DNA of 64,000 nt from Flavobacterium sp. SH_e (GTDB lineage Bacteria; Bacteroidota; Bacteroidia; Flavobacteriales; Flavobacteriaceae): positions 62,001 through 126,000 of the forward strand of contig NZ_JAOVZN010000005.1 in assembly GCF_025717045.1 (NCBI RefSeq), read 5' to 3'. Both the position numbers and the translations under genes were made by a program. The notes under the pieces were generated by a model, which was not told where the DNA came from, searched no databases, and was given only the letters and a program-made list of their open reading frames with translations. Below, piece after piece: positions 56,890 to 64,000 of this stretch. Position 1 is the first letter of the stretch. Every line of letters starts with the position of its first letter.

Positions 56890-58476
56890 CTAAAGTAAAA
56901 TGCTTTTTTCAATATTAATTTGTTCTAAAAACAATTGATCGTGTGAAATTACAAGCAAAGTTCCTTGATATTCATTGATTGCGGCTGTTAAAATTTCAAT
57001 ATTTTGAATATCTAGGTTATTTGTAGGTTCGTCTAAAATTATCACCTCAGGAAATTCATTGCTAATCGTTAGACAACACAACATTAACCGCATTCTTTCA
57101 CCTCCGCTTAAAGAATTGCAAGGTTTGTCCCAGTCATTTCTAGAAAATAAAAAACGATTCAATCTCATTTTGATTTCATGCTCTTCCAAACCGCAATCGT
57201 TAAAAATCTGTGCTTGTTCATAAATCTTAAGATCTTGATTTAGTAACGAATAATCCTGATCAATATAAATTGTTTTTTTTGCTAACGAAGCAACATTTCC
57301 TTGCTCTACAGCCAATTTGCCAAGTATAATTTTGATTAAAGTCGTTTTTCCAGATCCGTTTTGTCCTTTTATAGCGATGCGATCTCCTGAAAGAATTTCA
57401 AAACTTAGATTTTCTTTCCAAAGCAAAAGATCATTGTATTTGTAATTTATTTCTAAAGCTTTAAAAATGATTTTCCCTTTATGAAAAGAAGCATTATTAA
57501 ATCCGAATTTCATTTGATCTATTGCAGGAAGCAAAGAACGTAATTGGCGCAAATCTTCGGAAATGCCGCTGATTTTTTCCGCGTGAACATCTTTTAGTTT
57601 CGAACTGCTGTTTTCTGCTTTATTTCGAAGCGTATTCATCATAATTCTGGCAACACCAGATTTCTCTTGCTTCTTTTTACCTCTCGAATCTAATTTATTT
57701 TGGCGTTCAATAGTTTCACGTTCTTTTTCTTTGGCTTTTTTTAATGCCTTTTCTTTACTCTGAACATCTTGTTCTAAAGCGTTATTTTCGTTTTTTTTCT
57801 GTTCACTATAAAAATCATAATTTCCGCCATAGACCGAAATTCCGTTTTTAGACATTTCAAAAGTCTTTTCCAAAATATTCAAAAGTGCTCTGTCGTGACT
57901 AACAATAAGCAAAGAACTAGAAGTTGATTTAACAAAATCATAAAGCAACGTTCTTCCTGCAAAATCCAAATGATTACTAGGCTCGTCCAATAAAACTACA
58001 TCAGGCTCGTGAATCATAATTCCAGCCAAAAATACTTTTGTTTTTTGTCCGCCGCTTAAAGTTTCCATTTTCTGATTCAGATCTAAGTCGTTAAGCTGCC
58101 AGTAAGATAGAGCTTCATTGCAACGTTCTTCTATTGCCCAATCGTCATTTAATAATTGTAAATTTTCTTCGGTTACAACGCCTTCAAGTATTTCTTTAAG
58201 TGAAGTTAATTTTTCCCTTATTTTTAAGGCTTCAGCAATTGTCAAATCATTAAACTGTCCAAATAATTGAGGTACAAAATAAGGTTTTGAACTTTGATTT
58301 ATTTGTCCTGAAAATGGTTGTAATTCGCCTGAAATGATTTTTAATAATGTAGATTTTCCCACACCATTATTTCCAATTAGTGCAGTTTTTTCGTGATTAT
58401 TTAAGCTAAAACTAATGTTTTGAAACAGCATGTCTTTATTCTCATGCTGATATGAGATATTTTGAAGAATAAGCAT
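56890..58476 (-). CDS. ABC-F family ATPase (translation factor or antibiotic-resistance type)
   Basis: The 528-residue protein has two ABC ATPase domains without membrane helices: Walker A GNNGVGKST and GQNGSGKTT, signatures LSGGQKTKVF and LSGGERMRLM, Walker B motifs VVLLDEPSNHLDF and VIILDEPTNNLDI. The linker (about 225-300) is charged and helical, EQDVQSKEKALKKAKEKERE. ABC-F proteins act at the ribosome exit site; some confer resistance to macrolides, lincosamides or pleuromutilins, but resistance cannot be read from sequence. A 105-base leader precedes it. Confidence 0.9.
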   Translation of the reverse strand: MLILQNISYQHENKDMLFQNISFSLNNHEKTALIGNNGVGKSTLLKIISGELQPFSGQINQSSKPYFVPQLFGQFNDLTIAEALKIREKLTSLKEILEGVVTEENLQLLNDDWAIEERCNEALSYWQLNDLDLNQKMETLSGGQKTKVFLAGIMIHEPDVVLLDEPSNHLDFAGRTLLYDFVKSTSSSLLIVSHDRALLNILEKTFEMSKNGISVYGGNYDFYSEQKKNENNALEQDVQSKEKALKKAKEKERETIERQNKLDSRGKKKQEKSGVARIMMNTLRNKAENSSSKLKDVHAEKISGISEDLRQLRSLLPAIDQMKFGFNNASFHKGKIIFKALEINYKYNDLLLWKENLSFEILSGDRIAIKGQNGSGKTTLIKIILGKLAVEQGNVASLAKKTIYIDQDYSLLNQDLKIYEQAQIFNDCGLEEHEIKMRLNRFLFSRNDWDKPCNSLSGGERMRLMLCCLTISNEFPEVIILDEPTNNLDIQNIEILTAAINEYQGTLLVISHDQLFLEQINIEKSILL

Positions 58477-58588
58477 AATTCCTTTCTTTTATAGATAAAT
58501 AATTAAGCAGCCACAAAACTGTGGTTACTTGCTAAATTTTCTGAAAGAAATTACTTTTCACATACCGTAATACTTATTTTAAGAGGAG

Positions 58589-58619
58589 CAAAGATATTTA
58601 TTTTAGTTTTAAAAATCAA
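58589..58619 (-). promoter_or_regulatory. Promoter of the ABC-F gene
   Basis: On the minus strand: TTG (58619-58617), 20 bases, TATCTTTG (58596-58589). The -33 lies at the edge of the preceding gene's terminator. The resulting leader is about 105 bases and holds a CCACA/TGTGG hairpin at about 58511-58524 and a 2-codon ATG-TGA frame. Confidence 0.65.
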
Positions 58620-58655
58620 AAAACCATTCTTAACGATGGAAAAGAATGATTTTTT
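58615..58655 (-). terminator. Intrinsic terminator of the lipoprotein gene
   Basis: AAAAAACCATTCTT pairs with AAGAATGATTTTTT (one mismatch) around a short loop. It lies about 30 bases past the lipoprotein stop on the minus strand. Confidence 0.75.
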
Positions 58656-58683
58656 GGCATTGAATTACGTTGTAATTCTATAT

Positions 58684-59049
58684 TTATATTTTACTAAATG
58701 TCAGTTTGGCTTCTTTGGTGTCTAGAATTAATTGATCGTCTGTGATTGTACTTTCACAAACATAAGGTGTACCAACTTCGTCTTTAATAACAAGTTTTTT
58801 ACCTTTTTGTGTTAACGCGTAAGTTCCGTCCGTGATTTCACGTAGCAAGTACCCAGTAACGTGCCCATCTTCTGTAAAAGTAAGCATTCCGTTAGCTAAA
58901 ATCGCGTTTTTTGTAGAATCAGAAACAGTTTCTTTAGGTTCTACTGCAGTAACTTTCCATGAATTCACAAGCTTGTCTCTTTTAAGATGGCATGAAACTA
59001 TTACGACAGCAATTGCAATTACGAGGGTAAATAATTTAAAGTTTTTCAT
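58684..59049 (-). CDS. Small lipocalin-like lipoprotein
   Basis: From the ATG at 59049 the precursor has 121 residues and a lipoprotein signal (LVIAIAVVIVSC, Cys about 20). The mature part has a beta-barrel pattern: LVNSWKVTAVEP, GMLTFTEDGHVTGYLL, KKLVIKDEVGTPYVCESTI. This matches the small lipocalin-like domain common in Bacteroidota lipoproteins. The longer frame to 59118 is spurious. Ligand unknown. Confidence 0.75.
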   Translation of the reverse strand: MKNFKLFTLVIAIAVVIVSCHLKRDKLVNSWKVTAVEPKETVSDSTKNAILANGMLTFTEDGHVTGYLLREITDGTYALTQKGKKLVIKDEVGTPYVCESTITDDQLILDTKEAKLTFSKI

Positions 59050-59265
59050 GATTTTGTGATTAAAAGTTAAACAGGAAAAAGTTACAAAAAAAAATGAAAT
59101 TAAAATATTCGAAATCAAATATTTACAAAGATTTTTTTTACTTCTAATTTGAAACTGCCTATAATCTAAAAAGCCTTTATTATTGGGAGTTAAACTGATA
59201 TTCAGCAGATTACAATTACAGCAAAAAAGTTAACTGAATGAGATTATTTAGCTTTTAGAGGTATC

Positions 59266-60207
59266 TTAATTAAGGGTTAAAGCCCCTAAAATTTCTTCAT
59301 ACATAAACGGCCCTCCAGGGTAAGTTGCCGTATAATCCAGATTCATCCAAACTTGTCCGCGTTCGTCTATATGATAATGAAGTTTTTTACCATAACTCTC
59401 TTTTACAAATAACACGTTTTTAATCAAATAATTGACTTTTTCAAGATCAATCATAGAACCAATTAAAATTTCAGGATAAATATGCCCTTTAGTATGAATA
59501 AGGCGTGGAGTTCCGCCAATAGAACGAACAGCCGCCGCCATTAAAATAGAATGATCATCGCAATCACCTGAGAAATAATCTAAAGATTCACTGGCAGTTG
59601 CGATGTAATCACCTTCTTTAGGGTCGTTTACATAATTCCATCTGCTGTTGATTTCTTTAAAAACAGCAAAACACTGAATTATAGTTCGATAATCTGAATA
59701 TCCCCTAATCCCTTTAAAATGTTTCGTTGTTGCCATAATAGCAAAATTTCGCACTTTAGGATTTTGATATTCTATAGCATTGATAATCTTTGTTTTATTA
59801 GGAAATGGAAGTAGTTTTGCTACAATTATATCTTGCGGATATGGATTGTCAGACATGGTGTAAATCATCGAATTATAATCTTCTGAGATTTCGCTGAAAC
59901 CATAATTTCCAATTACAGATCCGTAAAATAGAATTAGTAAATAAACTGCAACACATAAAATAATTATTGTTCTGAGATACATCAGAAGAAAAAATATTGC
60001 TGCAAAAACAAATATAAAGATGAATACACGATCTAGATTGAAAGCCCATTCTAAATCGATCAGATTTTGATGCAGTATGATGAAAATCGGAATAGTAATT
60101 AAAAGACTCAACAGCGAAATAATAATCCTATCCCACGGTGATTTCACCTGTAGTTTAGATTTTAACTGCGGAAAGTCAATTTTAGGGAATTTCATCATAC
60201 GAATCAA
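59266..60207 (-). CDS. Membrane protein with transglutaminase-like domain
   Basis: The 313-residue protein has three N-terminal membrane helices (about 27-48, 58-78, 81-98) and a transglutaminase-like cysteine-protease-fold domain at about 120-305. Catalytic Cys is in FSGDCDDHSILMAAAVR (about 217), His in LIHTKGHIYPEI (about 242), and Asp in WMNLDYTATYPGG (about 292). Such domains act as proteases or amide hydrolases. It lies 10 bases after the orphan binding-protein gene, indicating an operon. Confidence 0.85.
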   Translation of the reverse strand: MIRMMKFPKIDFPQLKSKLQVKSPWDRIIISLLSLLITIPIFIILHQNLIDLEWAFNLDRVFIFIFVFAAIFFLLMYLRTIIILCVAVYLLILFYGSVIGNYGFSEISEDYNSMIYTMSDNPYPQDIIVAKLLPFPNKTKIINAIEYQNPKVRNFAIMATTKHFKGIRGYSDYRTIIQCFAVFKEINSRWNYVNDPKEGDYIATASESLDYFSGDCDDHSILMAAAVRSIGGTPRLIHTKGHIYPEILIGSMIDLEKVNYLIKNVLFVKESYGKKLHYHIDERGQVWMNLDYTATYPGGPFMYEEILGALTLN

Positions 60208-60217
60208 AAAAGCAGTA

Positions 60218-61069
60218 TTACAGTGCTTTTACGGTTTCTACAAAAATACTTTTTTTATCAATAATTCCCAGATCAAATAATTGATTTTGAATTTTATTAA
60301 AAGACTTTTCGGTTAGGTTTTTCTGTGACCATTGTGTCAATTTCAGCCATTCTTTGATATCCTCAGCTTTCTGATTGAACAGTTTAGACAATTTCTTGTC
60401 TATCTCAGGAATTTCTTTAAAATCAACAGTTGTTTTGTTGATGATTTTAAGAATAGTTTCTACCACTTTGGCATTCTTTTTTAAGAACTCGTCGCGTCCA
60501 ACAATAATAAATGAAGGCCAAGGAGTAGGGCAGTCGTCGATACGTCTAAAAATACCTTTATCTACAAGAGGTTTTGTCATAAAACGTTCCCACATGAAAT
60601 AATCTGCTTTTTTGTTTGTTAAAGCATCGACAGCACCGTCAATTGTATTTACTATTTCAAACTGAAGATCATCCATTTCCCAGCCTTGTTCATTTGCATT
60701 AACATAAGCCATTAATTGCGATCCAGAGCCAAGTCTTGAAATAGCTGCTTTTTTGTTTTTTAGATCTTTCAAAGTTTGAAAATCAGATTTTGCGTCAACG
60801 TGAATTCCCCAAATTAAAGGAGATTGCACATAAATCTGAACAATTTTGCTCGGATTTCCGGCTGAAATATCCTTAAGAATTCCTTCGGTCAAAATAACAG
60901 CTAAATCTGTTTCTCCGTCACGAAGCATTTGACACATTTTCCCTGTTCCTTCTGGAACATTAGTCCATTGTAAGTCGATGTTCTCTTCTTCAAATTCGCC
61001 GTTCTCAATACAGAGATGCCATGGCAAATTGAAGTGTTCCGGAACACCCGCAATTTTGACAGTTTTCAT
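60218..61069 (-). CDS. Orphan periplasmic-binding-protein-fold protein without signal peptide
   Basis: The 283-residue protein has the SsuA/ThiY/NMT1-type type II binding-protein fold: VKIAGVPEHFNLPWHLCIENG, LRDGETDLAVILTEG, DLKNKKAAISRLGSGSQLMAY and TNKKADYFMWERF. There is no signal peptide or lipobox and no permease or ATPase genes adjacent, so it is not a classical ABC component and is probably cytoplasmic. It may sense or carry a small molecule. It starts an operon with the transglutaminase-like protein. Confidence 0.82.
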   Translation of the reverse strand: MKTVKIAGVPEHFNLPWHLCIENGEFEEENIDLQWTNVPEGTGKMCQMLRDGETDLAVILTEGILKDISAGNPSKIVQIYVQSPLIWGIHVDAKSDFQTLKDLKNKKAAISRLGSGSQLMAYVNANEQGWEMDDLQFEIVNTIDGAVDALTNKKADYFMWERFMTKPLVDKGIFRRIDDCPTPWPSFIIVGRDEFLKKNAKVVETILKIINKTTVDFKEIPEIDKKLSKLFNQKAEDIKEWLKLTQWSQKNLTEKSFNKIQNQLFDLGIIDKKSIFVETVKAL

Positions 61070-61135
61070 TTATTTTAAGTTTAAGTTAAGTTGCTTGCTT
61101 GGTATGCGTATGCGTAATCTAATTGTTAAGCTTGG

Positions 61136-61612
61136 TTAGTTTTTTAATAAATCTGTTCTGTGTTTTTCTGAAAGACAAGGTTCTGCAAATTCAATGATAT
61201 CTTGACTTTCATATTCGTTAAGAAGACTTCTTACTAAAGAATAATCTACATCTTTTGCTATTTCTGCAGCAAAAAAAGTTTCGTTTAAACCCTCCGACAA
61301 ACAATTTATTGCCTTTAATTTTTCTCGGATAATTTCTTTATCAAAACCTTTTTCCAGAATAGCAATTTGAACAATCGAATTTCCAGAATTCTGAATCGTT
61401 TTTCTATGCATGAAACGCTCTTCTGTCTCATCATATTCTGCGTAAAAAATGTCGTCTGTTGCGATTAAAGGTCCAAAAAAAGGAATGTTATCCAATTTGA
61501 AAAGACCTTTTTCTAGATCAATAATTTCTGCCCACATCGTTTCAGATACTACTTCGTCTAGATAATCACTATAGTATTTAAATAATATTTTTTTATGTGT
61601 TTCTTGTTCCAT
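61136..61612 (-). CDS. DUF4265-domain protein
   Basis: The 158-residue protein has the DUF4265 pattern: ETMWAEIIDLEKGLFKLDNI, then PFFGPLIATDDIFYAEYDE and a C-terminal acidic helix DYSLVRSLLNEYES. Function is unknown. The ATG overlaps the stop of the VOC gene upstream (TAATG), so it is the last gene of the phosphorylase-DinB-VOC-DUF4265 operon. Confidence 0.75.
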   Translation of the reverse strand: MEQETHKKILFKYYSDYLDEVVSETMWAEIIDLEKGLFKLDNIPFFGPLIATDDIFYAEYDETEERFMHRKTIQNSGNSIVQIAILEKGFDKEIIREKLKAINCLSEGLNETFFAAEIAKDVDYSLVRSLLNEYESQDIIEFAEPCLSEKHRTDLLKN

Positions 61613-62004
61613 TATTCAATTTCACTTATAACAGCTTTTAGTGGCGATATAACAATTCTATAACCATCAGGATCTTGAATCATTTTTCCATTTTCATTCC
61701 AAAATGGATTCAATGACGGTATAATTGCAATATTCTGCTGTTTCAATTTGTTTACTAATTTATCGTAATCTGCAATAGTTTTAGGATATAAGACCATAAC
61801 ATCGTCTTCATCAAAAATATGTTTTGCCGAAACTTGTGATTGAGTAAATTCAAAATGCCAGTCTAAACCTGGTTTTCCAATAAAAGCTCCATCGTAATTA
61901 TTATGATGTTCGAATCCGCCTAATCTTTCAAAACCGAGTACATCTACATAAAAACTTTCAATTTTTTCTAAATCATTTGTATGTCTAGCCACTCTCAAAA
62001 ACAT
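61612..62004 (-). CDS. VOC-superfamily protein
   Basis: The 130-residue protein has VOC strands and metal-ligand positions: VARHTNDLEKIESFYVDVLG, then FEHHNNYDGAFIG and MIQDPDGYRIVIS. It is a glyoxalase-like single domain. The substrate is unknown. It starts 3 bases after the DinB stop and overlaps the next gene. Confidence 0.85.
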   Translation of the reverse strand: MFLRVARHTNDLEKIESFYVDVLGFERLGGFEHHNNYDGAFIGKPGLDWHFEFTQSQVSAKHIFDEDDVMVLYPKTIADYDKLVNKLKQQNIAIIPSLNPFWNENGKMIQDPDGYRIVISPLKAVISEIE

Positions 62005-62007
62005 AAC

Positions 62008-62448
62008 TTATGCTCTTATTTGATTAATATGATGTTCTAAATGTTCAACATAATCAGTCATTAAAAACCTTAAATCTATTTCAGATTCGTCGGTCAAAAT
62101 GATTTTATAATTTAAAGCTTTTTCATCCACAGATTTCATTAATCTAACTATTTGTTTATTTATTGTATACCAAAGCTGAGTCAGTTCCTTAATGTCTATT
62201 TTCTGATATTGATTTATATTTACTAAATCTATTTGATTATACGGTCTGTGACGATATGGTTTTTCTGAATAGTTAATCTCTGTAAAACGAACAAGATTAT
62301 GAATTGCAGAATCTACCAAATGCCCTAAAATCTCTTTTTTAGACCATTTTCCAAATTTTTTTTCTTCCAAAACTTCATTCTGTATTGTTGGAATATAATT
62401 GACATTTTCGTCCAATAACTCTTCAAATTTAAGAATAGCCGTTTGCAT
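62008..62448 (-). CDS. DinB-superfamily protein
   Basis: The 146-residue helical bundle has the DinB His pattern: WSKKEILGHLVDSAIHNLVR and the C-terminal DYVEHLEHHINQI. These are likely metal ligands. Members are often glutathione- or bacillithiol-dependent transferases. It starts 11 bases after the phosphorylase stop and is in the middle of a four-gene operon. Confidence 0.85.
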   Translation of the reverse strand: MQTAILKFEELLDENVNYIPTIQNEVLEEKKFGKWSKKEILGHLVDSAIHNLVRFTEINYSEKPYRHRPYNQIDLVNINQYQKIDIKELTQLWYTINKQIVRLMKSVDEKALNYKIILTDESEIDLRFLMTDYVEHLEHHINQIRA

Positions 62449-62459
62449 AAAGTATCTAA

Positions 62460-63329
62460 TTAATTACCTGCTAATTTATTCAATGTATAAGCAATTAATT
62501 CATCAACAGCTTTATATGGATCTTCACTGAAAGTTCCGCTTGCACGATTGGCAATAATAGCATTTAATGATAATGCATTATGACCTAAAAGAGCCGATAG
62601 TCCATAAATCGCTGCTGTTTCCATTTCTAAATTAGTAATTTTAGTTTCATTAAAGCTAAAATTATCCATTTTATTATTCAATTCTTCATCTTGAATATTC
62701 AAACGCAAAACTCTTCCTTGAGGGCCATAGAATCCGCCCGCAGTTGCAGTGATTCCTTTGAAAATTCTATCTGATTCAATTATTTTTTCTAATTTATCAG
62801 AACATTGCGTTACATAAGGTTTCCCTTTTTTGGGATCCCAATTGGTATGTTTTACAAACGCATCTTCAATTTCTGTGATAGAAACATCATCAATTAGATA
62901 GGAGCGAAGCATATTATCTAATCCTAAACCAAATTTTGACATCACAAAACTATCAACAGGAATATCTGCTTGTAAAGAACCCGAAGTTCCAATTCTGATA
63001 ATATTCAAAGAAGTTAATTCTTTTTTTGGCTGACGCGTTTTTAAATCGATATTTACTAAAGCATCTAATTCATTAAGGACAATATCAATATTATCAGGTC
63101 CAATTCCTGTAGAAACGACAGAAATCCTTTTGCCTTTGTAAATACCTGTTTGGGTTTTAAATTCTCTTTTTTGAGTAGAATATTCGATAGAATCGAAAAA
63201 TTGAGTGATTTTTTCTACTCTGTTTTGGTCACCAACAAAAATAATGTCGTGTGCTATATGTTCAGGACGAAGGTTTAAGTGGTAAACACTTCCATCTGGG
63301 TTAAGTATTAATTCTGATGATTGAATCAT
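62460..63329 (-). CDS. Nucleoside phosphorylase (uridine-phosphorylase-like)
   Basis: The 289-residue protein has the PNP/UDP fold with phosphate-site segments GTSGSLQADIPVDSFVMS (about 105-125) and MDNFSFNETKITNLEMETAA, where NLEMETAA is the ribose/phosphate signature, and NAIIANRASG. Length and motif order match uridine phosphorylase-type enzymes, but base specificity is not certain. It heads the operon with DinB, VOC and DUF4265. Confidence 0.88.
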   Translation of the reverse strand: MIQSSELILNPDGSVYHLNLRPEHIAHDIIFVGDQNRVEKITQFFDSIEYSTQKREFKTQTGIYKGKRISVVSTGIGPDNIDIVLNELDALVNIDLKTRQPKKELTSLNIIRIGTSGSLQADIPVDSFVMSKFGLGLDNMLRSYLIDDVSITEIEDAFVKHTNWDPKKGKPYVTQCSDKLEKIIESDRIFKGITATAGGFYGPQGRVLRLNIQDEELNNKMDNFSFNETKITNLEMETAAIYGLSALLGHNALSLNAIIANRASGTFSEDPYKAVDELIAYTLNKLAGN

Positions 63330-63378
63330 TTTTTTAAGTTTCTAAGGTTCTGAGATGCTAAGGTTCTACGTTTTTTTG

Positions 63379-63425
63379 TTTCATGTTTCAAGTTATTGGG
63401 CAACTTGAAACTTTAAACCTGAAAC
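63379..63425. repeat. Palindromic intergenic repeat (gtttcaagtt / aacttgaaac type)
   Basis: GTTTCATGTTTCAAGTT (63379-63395) and AACTTGAAACTTTAAACCTGAAAC (63402-63425) are near-complementary. It is related to 8871-8935. It lies between the phosphorylase and SUI1 genes. Confidence 0.6.
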
Positions 63426-63428
63426 TAT

Positions 63429-63761
63429 TTAGCCTCCCACACGTTTGGTTTTAAATCCTTTTTCTTTTAAGATTGCCATAATTTTATCTCGATAATCGCC
63501 TTGAATTATAATTGAATCATCTTTAAAAGTTCCGCCAACACTTAATTTGGTTTTGATTTCTTTGGCTAAGATTTTAAAATCTTCGTCAGAACCTTCATAA
63601 CCTTCAATAATTGTGGTTGCTTTTCCTTTTCGTTTTTCAAATTTACAGATCATAGGCTCTTTTTGAACGTAAAGGACATGTTCTTGTTCTTCAACTTGTT
63701 CTGGCTCATTTGATTCAACATGCTCCGGAAATAAATTCTTTAATTGATCTTTTAAGTCCAT
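63429..63761 (-). CDS. SUI1/YciH-type translation initiation factor homologue
   Basis: The 110-residue protein has a disordered, acidic N-terminal third and the SUI1 domain from about 38: KFEKRKGKATTIIEGYEGSD, then LKIKTKLSVGGTFKDDSIII-type text and a C-terminal basic GFKTKRVGG. The domain is that of eIF1/YciH, used in fidelity of start-codon choice in other kingdoms; bacterial YciH is dispensable. It has no operon partners and is flanked by a repeat. Confidence 0.9.
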   Translation of the reverse strand: MDLKDQLKNLFPEHVESNEPEQVEEQEHVLYVQKEPMICKFEKRKGKATTIIEGYEGSDEDFKILAKEIKTKLSVGGTFKDDSIIIQGDYRDKIMAILKEKGFKTKRVGG

Positions 63762-63868
63762 AAAACTATTTTAAATTCTAAATATAGTGAGTTTTTAAAA
63801 ATTAAATTCCAAATCCCAAAAAAATAGTTTTGGAATTTGGAATTTTAAATTATTGAAGATTGAAAAGG

Positions 63869-64000
63869 TTATTTTTTGATTAAACCAAGTTCTACCAAAC
63901 GCTCATATAAAAACTCGCCAGCAGAAATATCTTCGTATTTTTTAGGATTTTCTTCGTCAATACAATTTTCTAAACAATCCAAGCGCATATCGCTTACTGG
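63869..64000 (-). CDS. C-terminal end of an unidentified protein (runs off the window)
   Basis: The last 43 residues plus TAA are visible on the minus strand, ending DISAGEFLYERLVELGLIKK; the N-terminal part lies right of base 64000. It is rich in acidic residues, with two Cys (DCLENC). I cannot assign the family. It is separated from the SUI1 gene by a 107-base gap that contains a run of AAATTCCAAAT text also seen at 7240. Confidence 0.6.
   Translation of the reverse strand, partial: PVSDMRLDCLENCIDEENPKKYEDISAGEFLYERLVELGLIKK

Noticed and set aside
1..64000. Prophage, integrative element, CRISPR array, toxin-antitoxin or other defence island
   Set aside because: No integrase, transposase, terminase, Cas protein, regularly spaced direct repeats or paired toxin/antitoxin frames were found. 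The XRE and HTH genes are not next to such genes.

Overview
The window is chromosomal DNA from a member of the Bacteroidota, most likely a Flavobacterium species. The DNA is AT-rich and genes lack Shine-Dalgarno sites. Promoters follow the flavobacterial pattern TTG-N17 to N24-TAnnTTTG, seen clearly at two tRNA-Val genes, arsR and an ABC exporter. Gene content fits: a menaquinone pathway, a bacillithiol-disulfide reductase homologue, an AHSA1/ArsR/DoxX cluster, a deoxyhypusine-synthase-like protein next to arginine decarboxylase, and many short palindromic intergenic repeats. I see no prophage, CRISPR array, transposase, integron or plasmid functions. This is ordinary core and near-core chromosome, and I did not find a clearly new multi-gene system.

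Layout. 1-1450: an ECF sigma/anti-sigma pair, then an 840-base gene-poor stretch with two possible micropeptides, a long stem-loop that could be a structured RNA, and a second copy of the presumed ECF promoter placed just before a hairpin terminator (possible small RNA). 1530-3935: glutathione-peroxidase-like protein, acetyltransferase, thioredoxin-fold protein. 4113-13160: menaquinone genes menD, menB, menA and menC interspersed with DUF2853, cvfB, a metallo-hydrolase and a TPR protein; menE and menF are not in the window. 13258-20400: OmpA-like and HhH proteins, CYTH phosphatase, YpdA, SelO, MsrA and a class V aminotransferase-fold enzyme. 20792-28732: APC permease, a four-gene minus-strand operon of uncertain role, and an XRE repressor facing an M14 carboxypeptidase across an operator-rich gap. 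28827-38632: PEP carboxylase, RecQ, polyamine genes and aroB. 38877-43768: proline dehydrogenase, ABC exporter, a tRNA cluster (Val, Val, Tyr), an HTH protein and an LRR protein. 43851-53755: a single-domain (p)ppGpp hydrolase, an endonuclease V homologue, a ChrB-AraC fusion, a Crp-family regulator with an SDR gene, and methionine aminopeptidase. 53791-64000: the ArsR-AHSA1-DoxX-DUF4256 operon, Ntn hydrolase, ABC-F protein, a transglutaminase-like protein with an orphan binding protein, a nucleoside phosphorylase operon and SUI1.

The most useful observations are regulatory circuits readable from the sequence alone: (1) identical 16-bp palindromes upstream of a Crp-family gene and the following SDR gene, each exactly 21 nt before a similar -7 box; (2) a palindrome family TTTACAnnTGTAAA covering the promoters on both sides of the XRE/M14 gap and the repressor's own start codon; (3) two copies of AGTyATTTGACTGC bracketing the arsR -7 box; (4) a 15-bp element shared by the ECF sigma promoter and a short hairpin-terminated transcript unit.
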